Origin: Arthrobacter sp. KBS0703
Lineage (GTDB): Bacteria > Actinomycetota > Actinomycetes > Actinomycetales > Micrococcaceae
Assembly (NCBI RefSeq): GCF_002008315.2
Contig: NZ_MVDG02000001.1
Span: 3,472,001 to 3,536,000 of the forward strand
Direction: 5' to 3'
DNA: 64,000 bases
Below the pieces are notes generated by a model. That model was not told the DNA's origin, did not search any database, and saw only the letters and a program-made list of their open reading frames with translations. The position numbers were made by a program, and so were the translations under genes. Positions 35,422 to 43,895 of the stretch are shown in pieces. How positions within the stretch are numbered: position 1 is the first letter of the stretch; every line of letters starts with the position of its first letter.

Positions 35422-36236
35422 TCGTCCTCTGCCAGCAGCCTGCGCTGCAGCCGCACGAGGATGCGCGCCAGGCGCCGCGATACCTGCATCTGGGAGATCC
35501 CGAACCGCCTGCCGAGATCAGCCTGGGTCACCTCCTCGAAATACCGCAAATACAGCAGTTCGCGGTCGTCGGGGTCAAGCTCCAGGATCGCCTCGTTCAG
35601 GCAGAGCAGGTCCTCCAGATGCTCGATCGGTGCCTCGGGCGAGACCAACACCTCCGCCATCGACGGACCGCCCCAAGGATCGGCGGTGTCCAGCGAATAC
35701 GGATGCATGCTGCTGGCCGCCGCGTGGGCCTCCCGGACGTCCTCCGGGCTGACGCCGAGTTCGTGCGCCAGTTCCTCGGTTGAAGGAACGCGGCCGAGTG
35801 CCTGGGTAAGGTCCGGCACGGTGCGAAGCAATTGCGTCCGCACGTCCTGGACGCGCCGCGGGGGCCGCACGGTCCAGCAGCGGTCCCTCAGAAACCGCTT
35901 CAGTTCACCGCTGATGGTCGGGGCGGCGTACGCCGGAAAGCTCTCGCCCTTTTCCTTGTCGAAGCCCCTGGCTGCCTTGATCAGCCCCAGGTACGCGACC
36001 TGGACCAGATCGGAGCGCTCCCTGCCGCGCGCGGCAAAGCGTGACGCTAGGGACTCGGCAAGGTCGAGGTAGTTCAGCACCAGCTCATTTTGGACCGCGT
36101 CATGGACGCCGCCCGCCCCCGGGGCAGGATGCCTGTCACGACGCTCAGCGGACCGGGCGCCGGCGCCGTCGTAGTGGAGATCTGCAGTGGGCACCGGTGT
36201 CACGGTCACGGCCATTAGTGGAGGATTCTCTGGCAT
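35226..36236 (-). CDS. SigB/SigF/SigG-family RNA polymerase sigma factor
   Basis: A 336-residue alternative sigma factor of the general-stress type. Region 2 is LVLNYLDLAESLASRFAARG with DLVQVAYLGLIKAARGFDKE; region 3 includes ELAHELGVSPEDVREAHAAA; region 4 is LDPDDRELLYLRYFEEVTQA then LGRRFGISQMQVSRRLARIL. The sigma homology ends near position 35430; the last 65 or so residues are low-complexity Ser/Thr/Gly and run antisense to the GT9 gene, so the true C-terminus may be earlier if a base is missing. No anti-sigma factor gene is adjacent. It may control the stress genes in the window. Confidence 0.85.
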   Translation of the reverse strand: MPENPPLMAVTVTPVPTADLHYDGAGARSAERRDRHPAPGAGGVHDAVQNELVLNYLDLAESLASRFAARGRERSDLVQVAYLGLIKAARGFDKEKGESFPAYAAPTISGELKRFLRDRCWTVRPPRRVQDVRTQLLRTVPDLTQALGRVPSTEELAHELGVSPEDVREAHAAASSMHPYSLDTADPWGGPSMAEVLVSPEAPIEHLEDLLCLNEAILELDPDDRELLYLRYFEEVTQADLGRRFGISQMQVSRRLARILVRLQRRLLAEDDQAGRSSRAAASTSCTVTASNAGSGVAANASPRRTRASVSTTCGPGGGPQASTGAGPNSTTEGRE

Positions 36237-36301
36237 TGTCGTCGGATTCCTTCGACCTGGATCTCTAGAAAGCCTGCGGCAAGACTTAGGAGAAGGAAAT
36301 C

Positions 36302-36315
36302 ATAAGTGTACTTAT
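36302..36315. promoter_or_regulatory. Palindrome between sigma and mop genes
   Basis: ATAAGT-GT-ACTTAT is a perfect 6-base-arm palindrome 66 bases upstream of the sigma-factor start and 106 bases before mop. It is AT-rich in a GC-rich genome and may be an operator for the sigma gene. Confidence 0.4.
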
Positions 36316-36369
36316 AAAACAACGGTCCCATGCATCCCGGGCAAGCCCCCTCGGAACAGTCACATACTG

Positions 36370-36404
36370 ATTTGCGGCTCATAATGCCCAAAAGAACCGC
36401 AAAT
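36370..36404 (+). promoter_or_regulatory. Inverted repeat around the mop-mod promoter
   Basis: ATTTGCGG (36370-36377) and CCGCAAAT (36397-36404) are perfect 8-base arms with a 19-base spacer. The spacer contains CATAAT (36380-36385 region), a plausible -10 box, 16 bases before the mop start. A regulator bound here would cover the promoter. Confidence 0.55.
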
Positions 36405-36420
36405 AGGGGAATATGGGAGC

Positions 36421-36831
36421 ATGCCGAAATTTCGAGTGTCAGAAGCAGCGCGTTTTCTCGGGGTCAGTGACGACACCGTACGGCGCTGGACGGAGAGCGG
36501 GATCCTGACGCCGGGCAAGGATGAGTCCGGCCGCCTGGCCGTGGATGGACTGGAACTCGCCCACCTCGCCCGCGACCAGGCGCAGCTGCCCGGGGACCCC
36601 ACCCGCGTGGGCAGCTCGGCCCGCAACCGCTTCGTCGGCCTTGTCACCGGCATCACGGCCGACAAAGTCATGGCGCAGGTCGAGCTTCAATGCGGCCCGT
36701 TCCGCGTTGTGTCCCTCATGAGCAGCGAGGCCGTGCGGGAACTCGGGCTTGAGCTCGGATCCGTCGCTACCGCCGTCGTCAAAGCCACCACCGTCATCAT
36801 CGAAACACCCCGAGGAAAGAGCATCGTATGA
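36421..36831 (+). CDS. HTH-TOBE molybdate-binding regulator (Mop/ModE-like)
   Basis: A 136-residue protein joining a MerR/excisionase-type helix-turn-helix (VSEAARFLGVSDDTVRRWTE then SGILTPGKDESGRL, residues 5-40) to a single TOBE/Mop molybdate-binding domain (SARNRFVGLVTGITADKVMA, residues 66-136, ending [18 protein letters not shown]). It should sense molybdate and regulate the operon it heads, a compact alternative to ModE. Its stop overlaps the modA start by ATGA. Confidence 0.88.
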   Translation: MPKFRVSEAARFLGVSDDTVRRWTESGILTPGKDESGRLAVDGLELAHLARDQAQLPGDPTRVGSSARNRFVGLVTGITADKVMAQVELQCGPFRVVSLMSSEAVRELGLELGSVATAVVKATTVIIETPRGKSIV

Positions 36832-37644
36832 GGATCACCCGCACACGGCTCGCCGCAGTGCCTGTCTCTTATGCCCGGCGCGCTGGCCGCGGGCCTGTCC
36901 GGCTGCGCCTCCGGCACTACGAGCCCGGCTGCGGGCGGCTCGGCCAACGCCAGCGAGGCCGCCCGAAAGTCCGGCACCATCACTGTCTTCGCCGCGGCGT
37001 CCCTGAAGTCGACCTTCACCAAGCTGGCCAGCGACTTCGAGGTCAAGAACCCCGGGACCAAAATCACGCTGAACTTCGCCGGATCCTCGGACCTGGTCAC
37101 GCAGATCAGCCAGGGCGCCCCGGCCGACGTCTTCGCTTCCGCCGACACGAAGAATATGACCAAGCTTTCCGAGGCGAAACTCATCGACGGGACCGCCAGC
37201 AACTTCGCCACGAACGTCCTCGAGATCGCCGTCCCGCCGGCCAACCCGGCGTCGATCAGCTCCTTTGCCGATCTGGCCAAGCCGGGGGTGAAGGTGGTCG
37301 TCTGCGCCCCCCAGGTCCCGTGTGGCGCTGCCACCGACAAGGTCGAACAGGCTACCGGCACTACCCTGGAGCCGGTCAGCGAAGAGTCCTCCGTCACCGA
37401 CGTCCTGGGCAAGGTCACCTCCGGCGAGGCTGATGCCGGGCTCGTCTACGTGACCGATGTGACAACCGCCGGCGGCAAGGTCAAGGGCATCCCTTTCGCC
37501 GAGTCGGGCAAGGCCGTGAACACGTACCCGATCGCCACCGTCGGCGCGAGCAAGAACAAGGACCTGGCCGCCGCCTTTATCGCCATGGTCACCGGCAGCG
37601 AGGGCAAGAAAGTGCTGAACGACGCCGGATTCGGCACCCCCTAA
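36828..37644 (+). CDS. modA: Molybdate-binding lipoprotein ModA, signal peptide damaged
   Basis: The gene starts at ATG 36828 ([12 protein letters not shown]), then hits an 11-base adapter remnant at 36862-36872 and changes frame. From 36871 the second frame continues [13 protein letters not shown], a lipobox with the acylated Cys, and a complete ModA domain: [60 protein letters not shown]. ModA captures molybdate or tungstate outside the membrane for ModBC. The apparent start at 36871 lies in adapter and is false. The mature protein is intact. Confidence 0.9.
36862..36872. other. Adapter remnant in modA signal peptide
   Basis: CTGTCTCTTAT equals the first 11 bases of the Tn5 mosaic end found complete elsewhere in the window. 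It coincides exactly with the frame change in modA, so a partly trimmed adapter closes a small gap here. Confidence 0.85.
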
Positions 37645-37666
37645 TTCGGCACCCCGTAAGGACGGC

Positions 37667-38488
37667 ATGAACCGACGCAGCGGCACCGGCTACACCGGCA
37701 TCCCGCCATGGATTTACGCCATCGCGGCGGCAGGAGCACTTTTTGTCCTGCTGCCGCTGGTGGCCATGGTGGCCAAGGTCAACTGGCCGCAGTTCATCCC
37801 GCTGATCACATCCGAATCCTCAGTCACGGCCCTGGGCCTGAGCCTGCGGACGTCAGCCGGAAGCACTGCCCTGTGCGTCATCTTTGGCGTGCCCTTGGCA
37901 CTGGTCCTGGCCCGGAACCGGTTCCCCGGCCAGCGGCTGCTCCGGGCCTTCGTCCTGCTGCCCCTGGTCCTGCCTCCCGTCGTGGGAGGCATCGCCCTGC
38001 TCTACACGTTCGGACGCCAGGGCCTCCTTGGCAAGAACCTCGAACTCGCCGGAATCCAGATCGCCTTCTCCACCACCGCCGTCGTCCTTGCCCAAACGTT
38101 CGTCGCACTGCCGTTCCTCGTGGTCAGCCTCGAGGGCGCCCTGCGCACCGCCGGCAACAAATACGAGGCCGTCGCCGCAACGCTCGGGGCGCGCCCGTCC
38201 ACCGTGCTGCGCCGCGTCACCATCCCGCTGGTCCTGCCCGGCCTGGCCTCCGGCGCGGTTTTGTCGTTCGCACGCAGCCTGGGGGAATTCGGGGCCACCC
38301 TTACCTTCGCCGGCAGCCTTCAAGGCGTGACCCGAACCCTCCCGCTGGAGATCTACCTGCAACGGGAGACCGACGCCGATGCCGCCGTCGCGCTCTCCCT
38401 CGTCCTTGTTGCCGTGGCCGTCACAGTCGTCGGACTCTCCTACCGTCGCCCCCGCAGCGGGGCACTGCCGGAAAGGGCGCCGCAATGA
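37667..38488 (+). CDS. modB: Molybdate ABC transporter permease
   Basis: A 273-residue inner-membrane permease with five to six helices. The EAA-type coupling loop is [20 protein letters not shown] followed by PLVLPGL, and the late [17 protein letters not shown] segment is characteristic of ModB/CysT permeases. It starts 22 bases after modA and its TGA overlaps the modC ATG by four bases. Confidence 0.94.
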   Translation: MNRRSGTGYTGIPPWIYAIAAAGALFVLLPLVAMVAKVNWPQFIPLITSESSVTALGLSLRTSAGSTALCVIFGVPLALVLARNRFPGQRLLRAFVLLPLVLPPVVGGIALLYTFGRQGLLGKNLELAGIQIAFSTTAVVLAQTFVALPFLVVSLEGALRTAGNKYEAVAATLGARPSTVLRRVTIPLVLPGLASGAVLSFARSLGEFGATLTFAGSLQGVTRTLPLEIYLQRETDADAAVALSLVLVAVAVTVVGLSYRRPRSGALPERAPQ

Positions 38489-39534
38489 CGTTTCAGCTGG
38501 ATGCCAGCCTTGCGGCACGAGGCTTCGATGTCTCCCTCAGCCTGGGGCCGGCCGAGACCGTCGCCGTCCTCGGCCCCAACGGCGCCGGCAAGTCAACGCT
38601 CCTCGCGATCATCGCCGGCCTGCTGCGCCCCGACACCGGCAAGGCATCGATCGGGGACGAGGTACTCTTCGACCTGGCGGCCGGCCGGACCGCCTGGAGT
38701 GCTCCGCACAGCCGGGGCACGGCGCTCCTGGCCCAGGAGGCCCTGCTGTTTCCGCACCTGAGCGCATTGGACAACGTCGCGTTCGGACCGCGCAGCGCCG
38801 GCGCCTCCAGCGCCGAGGCCCGCGCCACAGCAATGCACTGGCTGACCGAGGTCGACGCCGAATCCCTCGCCTCACGACGACCCGGACAGCTCTCGGGGGG
38901 ACAAGCCCAGCGTGTTGCCGTTGCCCGCGCCCTGGCCGCCGACCCCGAACTGCTGCTCCTCGACGAGCCCATGGCTGCCCTGGACATCCACGCCGCCCCG
39001 CTGCTCCGCCGTCTCCTCAAGCGCGTCCTTGCCGGCCGCAGGGCCATCATCATCACCCACGACATCCTTGACGCCCTGATGCTGGCAGACAGGGTGATCG
39101 TCCTTGAGGACGGCCGGATCAGTGAGCAAGGACCCACGCGTGACGTCCTCGAAAAGCCGCGCAGCCGGTTCGCGGCAGGACTGGCCGGCTTGAACCTCGT
39201 GACCGGGATTGTCGGCGACCACGGCATCACCACTCCCCAAGGACAGTTTGTCGCCGGCAACTCCGCCGACACCATCGCCTCCGGGCAGGACGGCGTTGCG
39301 GCTTTTCCGCCCTCGGCAGTGTCCGTGTTCCTCACGGCGGAGCACGGCAGCCCGCGCAACTCATTCCGCGTCGCCATCACGGACCTCGAGCCGCACGGCG
39401 ACCAGATCCGCGTCCACGGAGGCGGCCTGTCCGCCGACATCACACCGGCCGCGTCGGCCGACCTCGGACTGACGCCCGGCATGACCGTCTACTTTGTCAT
39501 CAAGGCAGCCGCCATCGCCATCTACCCGGCCTAG
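38485..39534 (+). CDS. modC: Molybdate ABC transporter ATPase
   Basis: A 349-residue ABC ATPase. Walker A is GPNGAGKST (30-38), the Q-loop is [20 protein letters not shown], the signature [20 protein letters not shown], Walker [13 protein letters not shown], and the H-loop IIITHD. The C-terminal 100 residues form a TOBE (Mop-like) domain, usual for ModC and able to bind molybdate. The start overlaps modB by ATGA. Confidence 0.95.
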   Translation: MTFQLDASLAARGFDVSLSLGPAETVAVLGPNGAGKSTLLAIIAGLLRPDTGKASIGDEVLFDLAAGRTAWSAPHSRGTALLAQEALLFPHLSALDNVAFGPRSAGASSAEARATAMHWLTEVDAESLASRRPGQLSGGQAQRVAVARALAADPELLLLDEPMAALDIHAAPLLRRLLKRVLAGRRAIIITHDILDALMLADRVIVLEDGRISEQGPTRDVLEKPRSRFAAGLAGLNLVTGIVGDHGITTPQGQFVAGNSADTIASGQDGVAAFPPSAVSVFLTAEHGSPRNSFRVAITDLEPHGDQIRVHGGGLSADITPAASADLGLTPGMTVYFVIKAAAIAIYPA

Positions 39535-39558
39535 GCAGCTGCCGCCTCAGGACGGGGA

Positions 39559-39602
39559 GCCCCGGACACCTTCCCCCAGCGCCAGCAGGGAAGAGCCGGG
39601 GC
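39559..39602 (+). terminator. Nested hairpin after modC
   Basis: GCCCCGG (39559-39565) pairs with CCGGGGC (39596-39602), and inside TTCCC (39571-39575) pairs with GGGAA (39588-39592). It lies 25 bases after modC and before a convergent gene. There is no T-run. Confidence 0.5.
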
Positions 39603-39638
39603 ACGGAATAGCCGGCCGTGGCGAATCCGGGCGGCCCG

Positions 39639-40085
39639 CTACTCCCGCGGGTTGGTCCGCCGCGTGTCCGCATCGGTTCGCGGATCCCGGTCCGCGTCAA
39701 CGTCGCGCCCAGCGTCCGCGTCAGCCCGCCGGCCGCCGTCCTCATCCACGTCCGGGTCCAGGGCATTGGCCTTGTGAAGGTGCTTCTCGGAGTCCGTCCG
39801 GAAGCCCTGCGCCTCAGCCTGCCGCTGCTCGGCCTGCTGGCGGAGCCTTGCCGCCTCAACCTGGGCCTTCTCGGCATCGGCTTTGGCACGCATGGCCTGG
39901 GCTTCATTTTCACGGGCCTGAAGTTCCGACTCCTCAGCTTTGCTGCGGATTTCGGCCGCATGCTGACGGTTCTGCTCATCGCGCTTCTGCCGGAACGCTT
40001 CCCTGCGCCTGCGGTTCATGAGCAGAACAATGAGTGCGATGACGACAATGACAACGACGATCCAAATCCAGACGGTTGCATCCAC
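39639..40085 (-). CDS. Single-helix membrane protein with coiled coil
   Basis: A 148-residue protein starting at GTG 40085 (VDATVWIW). One transmembrane helix (residues about 5-25, IWIVVVIVVIALIVLLM) is followed by a basic stop-transfer NRRRREAFRQKR and a long charged, alanine/glutamine-rich coiled coil to about residue 110, then an acidic Asp/Arg tail. This looks like a membrane-anchored cytoplasmic scaffold. I know no function for this family. Not part of the mod operon: it is convergent to it. Confidence 0.75.
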   Translation of the reverse strand: MDATVWIWIVVVIVVIALIVLLMNRRRREAFRQKRDEQNRQHAAEIRSKAEESELQARENEAQAMRAKADAEKAQVEAARLRQQAEQRQAEAQGFRTDSEKHLHKANALDPDVDEDGGRRADADAGRDVDADRDPRTDADTRRTNPRE

Positions 40086-40277
40086 CGTGGATCCACCTCT
40101 CTCCCTATCCAGCACCGGCCGGCCATGTGCGCGTACAGCGGGTTGCACCTGAACGCGCGACCAATTGAACTAGCGGCAATCGTGGTACTTACAATCTAAT
40201 AGTAATCATGCTTACTATTTAGGGCCAGCAATGCCGGGTGGTGATCCGCGGCCCACCTTCTTCGAGAGAGAGCGGCG

Positions 40278-40520
40278 ATGAAAGACGACCAACAGCTTCC
40301 GGAGGACGGCCCTGAAGCGCCCGGGGACACAGGCACTCCGGCCAGCGTGCCTCCCCACGTCCCCAACCCGCTGAATTCCACCCAACTGGCCGAAAGTCCA
40401 GCATCCGGCACGGGGATGGCTGATGATCCGCTCGCCGGAAAGCAGCCGGCCGACGACCCTTCGGGCAGCGACCCGCTCACCCTCGACCGCAGGAACGCCG
40501 CCCGCCCGCAGGGTGAGTGA
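40278..40520 (+). CDS. Small disordered protein, function unknown
   Basis: An 80-residue acidic, Pro/Gly/Asp-rich protein (MKDDQQLPEDGPEAPGDTGT...), probably unstructured in full. Purine-rich GAGAGAGAGCGG precedes the ATG. It ends 20 bases before the YihY gene and may be translated from the same mRNA. Such short hydrophilic proteins are common in front of stress or envelope genes in this genus; no role can be assigned. Confidence 0.6.
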   Translation: MKDDQQLPEDGPEAPGDTGTPASVPPHVPNPLNSTQLAESPASGTGMADDPLAGKQPADDPSGSDPLTLDRRNAARPQGE

Positions 40521-40539
40521 CGACGGAAAGGATGGCCTC

Positions 40540-41690
40540 ATGGCCCCGAACGAAGCCCCCGACACCAGTACGGCCAAAGCGGCCACAGCGCCGGCCCCGG
40601 ACGACGAACGCAAGCCCGACAGCCCGTCGGACGTCACCAAACCGTCGTGGAAGTACATCGCCCGCAAGACGCTCCGCGAGTTTACGTCGGACCAGTGCCC
40701 CGACCTCGCGGCCGGCCTCACCTACTATGGCGTCCTATCGCTGTTCCCGGCACTGCTCGCACTGGTTTCGCTGCTGGGGATCTTTGGCCAGCCGGAAAAG
40801 ACGACGGCGGCACTCCTCGACATTGTGCAGGGCATCGCGCCCGGTTCCACCGTGGACATGATCCGCCAGCCTATTGAGGAACTCACCAGGTCCCCCGCCG
40901 CCGGGTTCGCCCTGGTGATCGGGCTCGCGACGGCTCTTTGGTCCGCTTCCGGGTATGTGGGCGCGTTCGGCCGCGCCATGAACCGGGTTTACGAAATCGA
41001 TGAAGGCCGCGGGTTCGTCAAGCTCAGGGGGACGATGCTCGGAGTTACGCTTCTTGCCGTCGTCATCGCGGCGCTCCTGGCGGCAATGCTGGTGGTCAGT
41101 GGCCCGGTGGCCGAAGCTGTGGGCGGCGTCCTGGGGCTCGGCGGCGTGTTCCTGACGGTCTGGAACATTGCGAGGTGGCCGGTTATCCTCCTGCTGGTCA
41201 TCGTGATCATTGCCGTGCTCTACTACGCCACTCCCAATGTCAGGCAGCCGAAGATCCGGTGGATGAGCATTGGCTCCGTCATTGCCTTGATGGCGTTCGT
41301 GCTCGCCTCCGTCGGGTTCGGGTTCTATGTGGCCAACTTCAGCAGCTACGACAAGACGTACGGTGCGATCGGCGGCGTCATTGTGATGCTGCTGTGGCTG
41401 TGGATCCTGAACATGTCCCTCCTGTTTGGCGCGGAGTTTGACGCCGAAATGGAGCGCGGCAGGCAGCTGCAGGCGGGCATCGAGGCGGAGGAAACGATTC
41501 AGCTGCCGCCCCGCGATACCAAGAAGAGCGACAAACTCCAGGAGAAGGAAGAAGAGGACATCCGGCGCGGACGGGAACTGCGCGAGAAGTACAGCGAGGA
41601 AGGCGGCGCCGGGGCGGACGACGACGGCGGGAACCGCCGCGCAGGCGCGGCCCCGGACCGCGGCGGCCGGTCAGCCGGGCGCGACAGCCA
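40540..41690 (+). CDS. YihY/BrkB-family membrane protein, 3' end lost at adapter
   Basis: About 383 residues are readable. After a 40-residue disordered start comes the YihY core with six helices: DQCPDLAAGLTYYGVLSLFP, LVIGLATALWSASGYVGAFG with MNRVYEIDEGRGF, and TYGAIGGVIVMLLWLWILNM with LFGAEFDAEMERGR. These are hallmarks of the family (once annotated as ribonuclease BN), whose function is unresolved. The hydrophilic tail is cut by adapter at 41691; the CLLYTSRCV end is false. Only part of the tail should be missing. AGGA precedes ATG 40540 by seven bases. Confidence 0.88.
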
Positions 41691-41728
41691 CTGTCTCTTA
41701 TACACATCTAGATGTGTATAAGAGACAG
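41691..41728. other. Mate-pair junction adapter between YihY and GT2 genes
   Basis: A complete 38-base palindrome: CTGTCTCTTATACACATCT (41691-41709) then AGATGTGTATAAGAGACAG (41710-41728). Both flanking convergent genes lose their 3' ends here, so an unknown stretch is missing and adjacency of the two sides is not proven. Confidence 0.97.
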
Positions 41729-42494
41729 CCCCCAGCGTCCGCAGGTACGCTCCGAAGCCGTGGGGTGCCCGCGCGGAGGTCCGCCCCGATGTCACCACAC
41801 GGATGGTATCGGTGGCCACCACCGCGAATCCGCGCCGCCGCAGCCGGCCCACCAGGACGCTGTCCTCCGAGGACGGTATTTCCGGAAAGCCTCCGGCCAG
41901 CAGGTACGCCGACGCCCTGACGCCCAGGTTGGCTCCGTACACATGGGGGTGGCGCTCTTGAACGGGATGCCGGCTGCGCCACCTCCGGAGGACTTCAGGA
42001 TCCATGCCGCGGGGATCCGGCTCGACGGAACCCAGCACCACGTCCCAGCCGGCATCGGCCAACTCGAGCTGGCGCCATAGCCAGTTCTCCGGGACACGCG
42101 AATCGGCGTCCGTGCTGGCCAGCCAGATGCCGCCCAGGCCCGGGCGTTCCGGGCCTGGGCTTTCCGGGATGGTGTTTTCCAGGCGCGGCGGGCCGTGGCC
42201 AAGGGCGGCCGCCACTCCGGCGGCCCTGCTGGCGCCGGCGTTGCGGAAGGTTTGGTGCAGCACGCTGAACCGCTCGTCTGTTGCGGCGATGCGGGCAGCG
42301 ATGTCAGCCGAACCGTCGGTGCAGTGGTCCAGGACCACGGTGATTCCGACGGTGACTGAGGGCCGCCGTTCGGCCAGTGCCTGCGCTGCCGCCTGGAGCG
42401 CACGGAGGGCGTGCTCGATGTGGTATTCCTCGTCATGGGCCGGCATCACCACCTCAACCCTGCGGACCGGCGGCCGCACCGGCTCAGGGCTCAT
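41729..42494 (-). CDS. GT2 glycosyltransferase, 3' end lost at adapter
   Basis: About 255 residues of a family-2 glycosyltransferase. VEVVMPAHDEEYHIEHALRA is the nucleotide-binding start, GITVVLDHCTDGSADIAARI the second strand, WLASTDADSRVPENWLWRQL the metal-binding DxD region, and YGANLGVRASAYLLAGGFPE the acceptor loop. GGAGG lies six bases before ATG 42494. The gene is 16 bases after the PIG-L/methyltransferase gene and belongs to that operon. The reading frame after GAYLRTLGAV is adapter. Confidence 0.88.
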
Positions 42495-42509
42495 CCGAAG
42501 CCTCCGGCG

Positions 42510-43895
42510 TTATTCAACGGATCCGGCCTCACTCGGCGGCTCCGGCGCAAGGAACGTTTCGATCACAAAATCACGCTCCCGGTACAGGCCGGCGGTGGGC
42601 CATCCGAGCCGGTGACGTGCCCGCGCGTGGACGCCATCGCCGTCGAGCTCCCAGCCGGAAATGGGATGCCTCCAATGGCACAGCAGCAGGGTCCCGCCGG
42701 GGGCCAGCGATCCGACGATCCTCGTGAACAGCCCGTCGAGCTCCAACGGCGCAAGGTAGTAGCCCACTTCGGACAGCACGATCAGGTCGAAGCCGCCGTC
42801 CGGCCAGTGCTGCGGAACCGTGAGCTGCCTGGCCTCGGCGGCGGCAAAGGGTGCCAGCCGCTGGGCCGCCCTGGCCCTGTCTCTTATACACATCTAGATG
42901 TGTATAAGAGACAGGACCGTCCGCACCGCCCGGCTAGCTCCGCGCTCAAGGTGCCGATCGAGCAACCCACTTCCAGCCCGGCTGTCTCTTATACACATCT
43001 GGGCAGCGAGCGTCAGCGCCCGCTTGCGCTGCTCATACCAGCTGACGTCGTACCCCCACGGGTCATCGGCCCGGCGATGCAGGGCATCAAAGACGCCCTC
43101 GGCGTCGCGGGCGCCCAGCGTTCCGGATACCGGAGGAAGCCAGGAGAACACCTCGAAGGGGCGTTCAAAGTGCGCCAGGAAATGGTCCGCCAGGAGCGCC
43201 TCGTCCCCAGGCCGCTCGGACAGGGGTTCCAGCTGCGAGGCGTGGGTCCGCAGGGCGCCCTGTTTCGCCCGCTGTTCCTCGGCGCCCAGCGGCAGCCGCA
43301 CCCAGCGGCGCCATTCCGGGTGTTCCGGAGTTGCCCAAAGCCAGTACCAGATGGGATATTCCAGCAGCCCGTGGCCGCCCGCCTGCGCGAGTTCGGCCGC
43401 GATAGCGCCCAGCGTGTCGTGGTCCGGGTGCCCGTCGGAGCGGTAGGGGGCAACAATCACCAGCCGCTCAGCCGGGCCGCGGTGCCGGCCGATGGCGTCT
43501 TGAGCGTGCCGCGCTATCTCCCCGCGGTGTTCTGCCAGCCGGCCGTCCGGAAGCTCCAGGAACTGCCAGCCGCCCGTGGGCCGGAGCACGGACATCGCGC
43601 GCCCGAACTCTTCGAGCCGGACCGCGGCCAGCTGCTCCGGCGTGGTGGTCGGAGAGACCGGATGGGACGCCTCCCCCGCGGTACACAACAGCACCTCCGC
43701 CTCGGCACCTGCCGCCTTCAGCCGCGCCAGCAGGCCGCCTGCTCCAAGCGTTTCGTCGTCCGGGTGGGCTGCAAGGAGGATGAATGCCGTGCCGGCCAGC
43801 TCGCCCTGGTCCAGCGGCAACTCGCCCAGCGTGGCCAGCCCGGCCGCCTCCCAGGCTGATTCGTCCGTGCCGGCGTCAGTGTGCGAAAAGCTCAC
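42510..43895 (-). CDS. PIG-L deacetylase fused to class I (NodS-type) methyltransferase, split by two adapters
   Basis: The PIG-L half starts at GTG 43895, overlapping the upstream stop by GTGA. It has FILLAAHPDDETLGAGGLLA (zinc site HPDDE) and APYRSDGHPDHDTLGAIAAE (HPDH). It runs to SWYEQRKRALTLAAQ, then adapter at 42982-43000. The 67-base islet 42915-42981 encodes EVGCSIGTLSAELAGRCGR, methyltransferase motif I. A second adapter (42877-42914) follows, then DLIVLSEVGYYLAPLELDGL and LLLCHWRHPISGWELDGDGV to the stop at 42510. The fusion should de-N-acetylate a sugar and methylate it or a product. The three pieces are clearly one gene. Confidence 0.85.
42877..42914. other. Mate-pair junction adapter inside the methyltransferase domain
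   Basis: Complete back-to-back mosaic ends: 42877-42895 and 42896-42914. It separates methyltransferase motif I from the rest of the domain. Confidence 0.97.
42982..43000. other. Single adapter mosaic end between the fused domains
   Basis: CTGTCTCTTATACACATCT at 42982-43000, followed by GGGCAGCGAG, so the second half has been lost. It lies at the linker between the PIG-L and methyltransferase domains. Confidence 0.95.

Noticed and set aside
42915..42981. The 67-base islet between adapters as foreign DNA
   Set aside because: It encodes methyltransferase motif I (GCSIGTLSAELAGRC) in the correct order and strand for the surrounding gene.
25265..43000. The 38-base perfect palindromes as operators, or as ends of a Tn5-like transposon
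   Set aside because: They are identical to sequencing adapter, disrupt conserved genes and have no transposase or target duplication.
42894..43000. Small open frames starting MCIRDS or containing YTHLDVYKRQ
   Set aside because: They are translations of adapter sequence.
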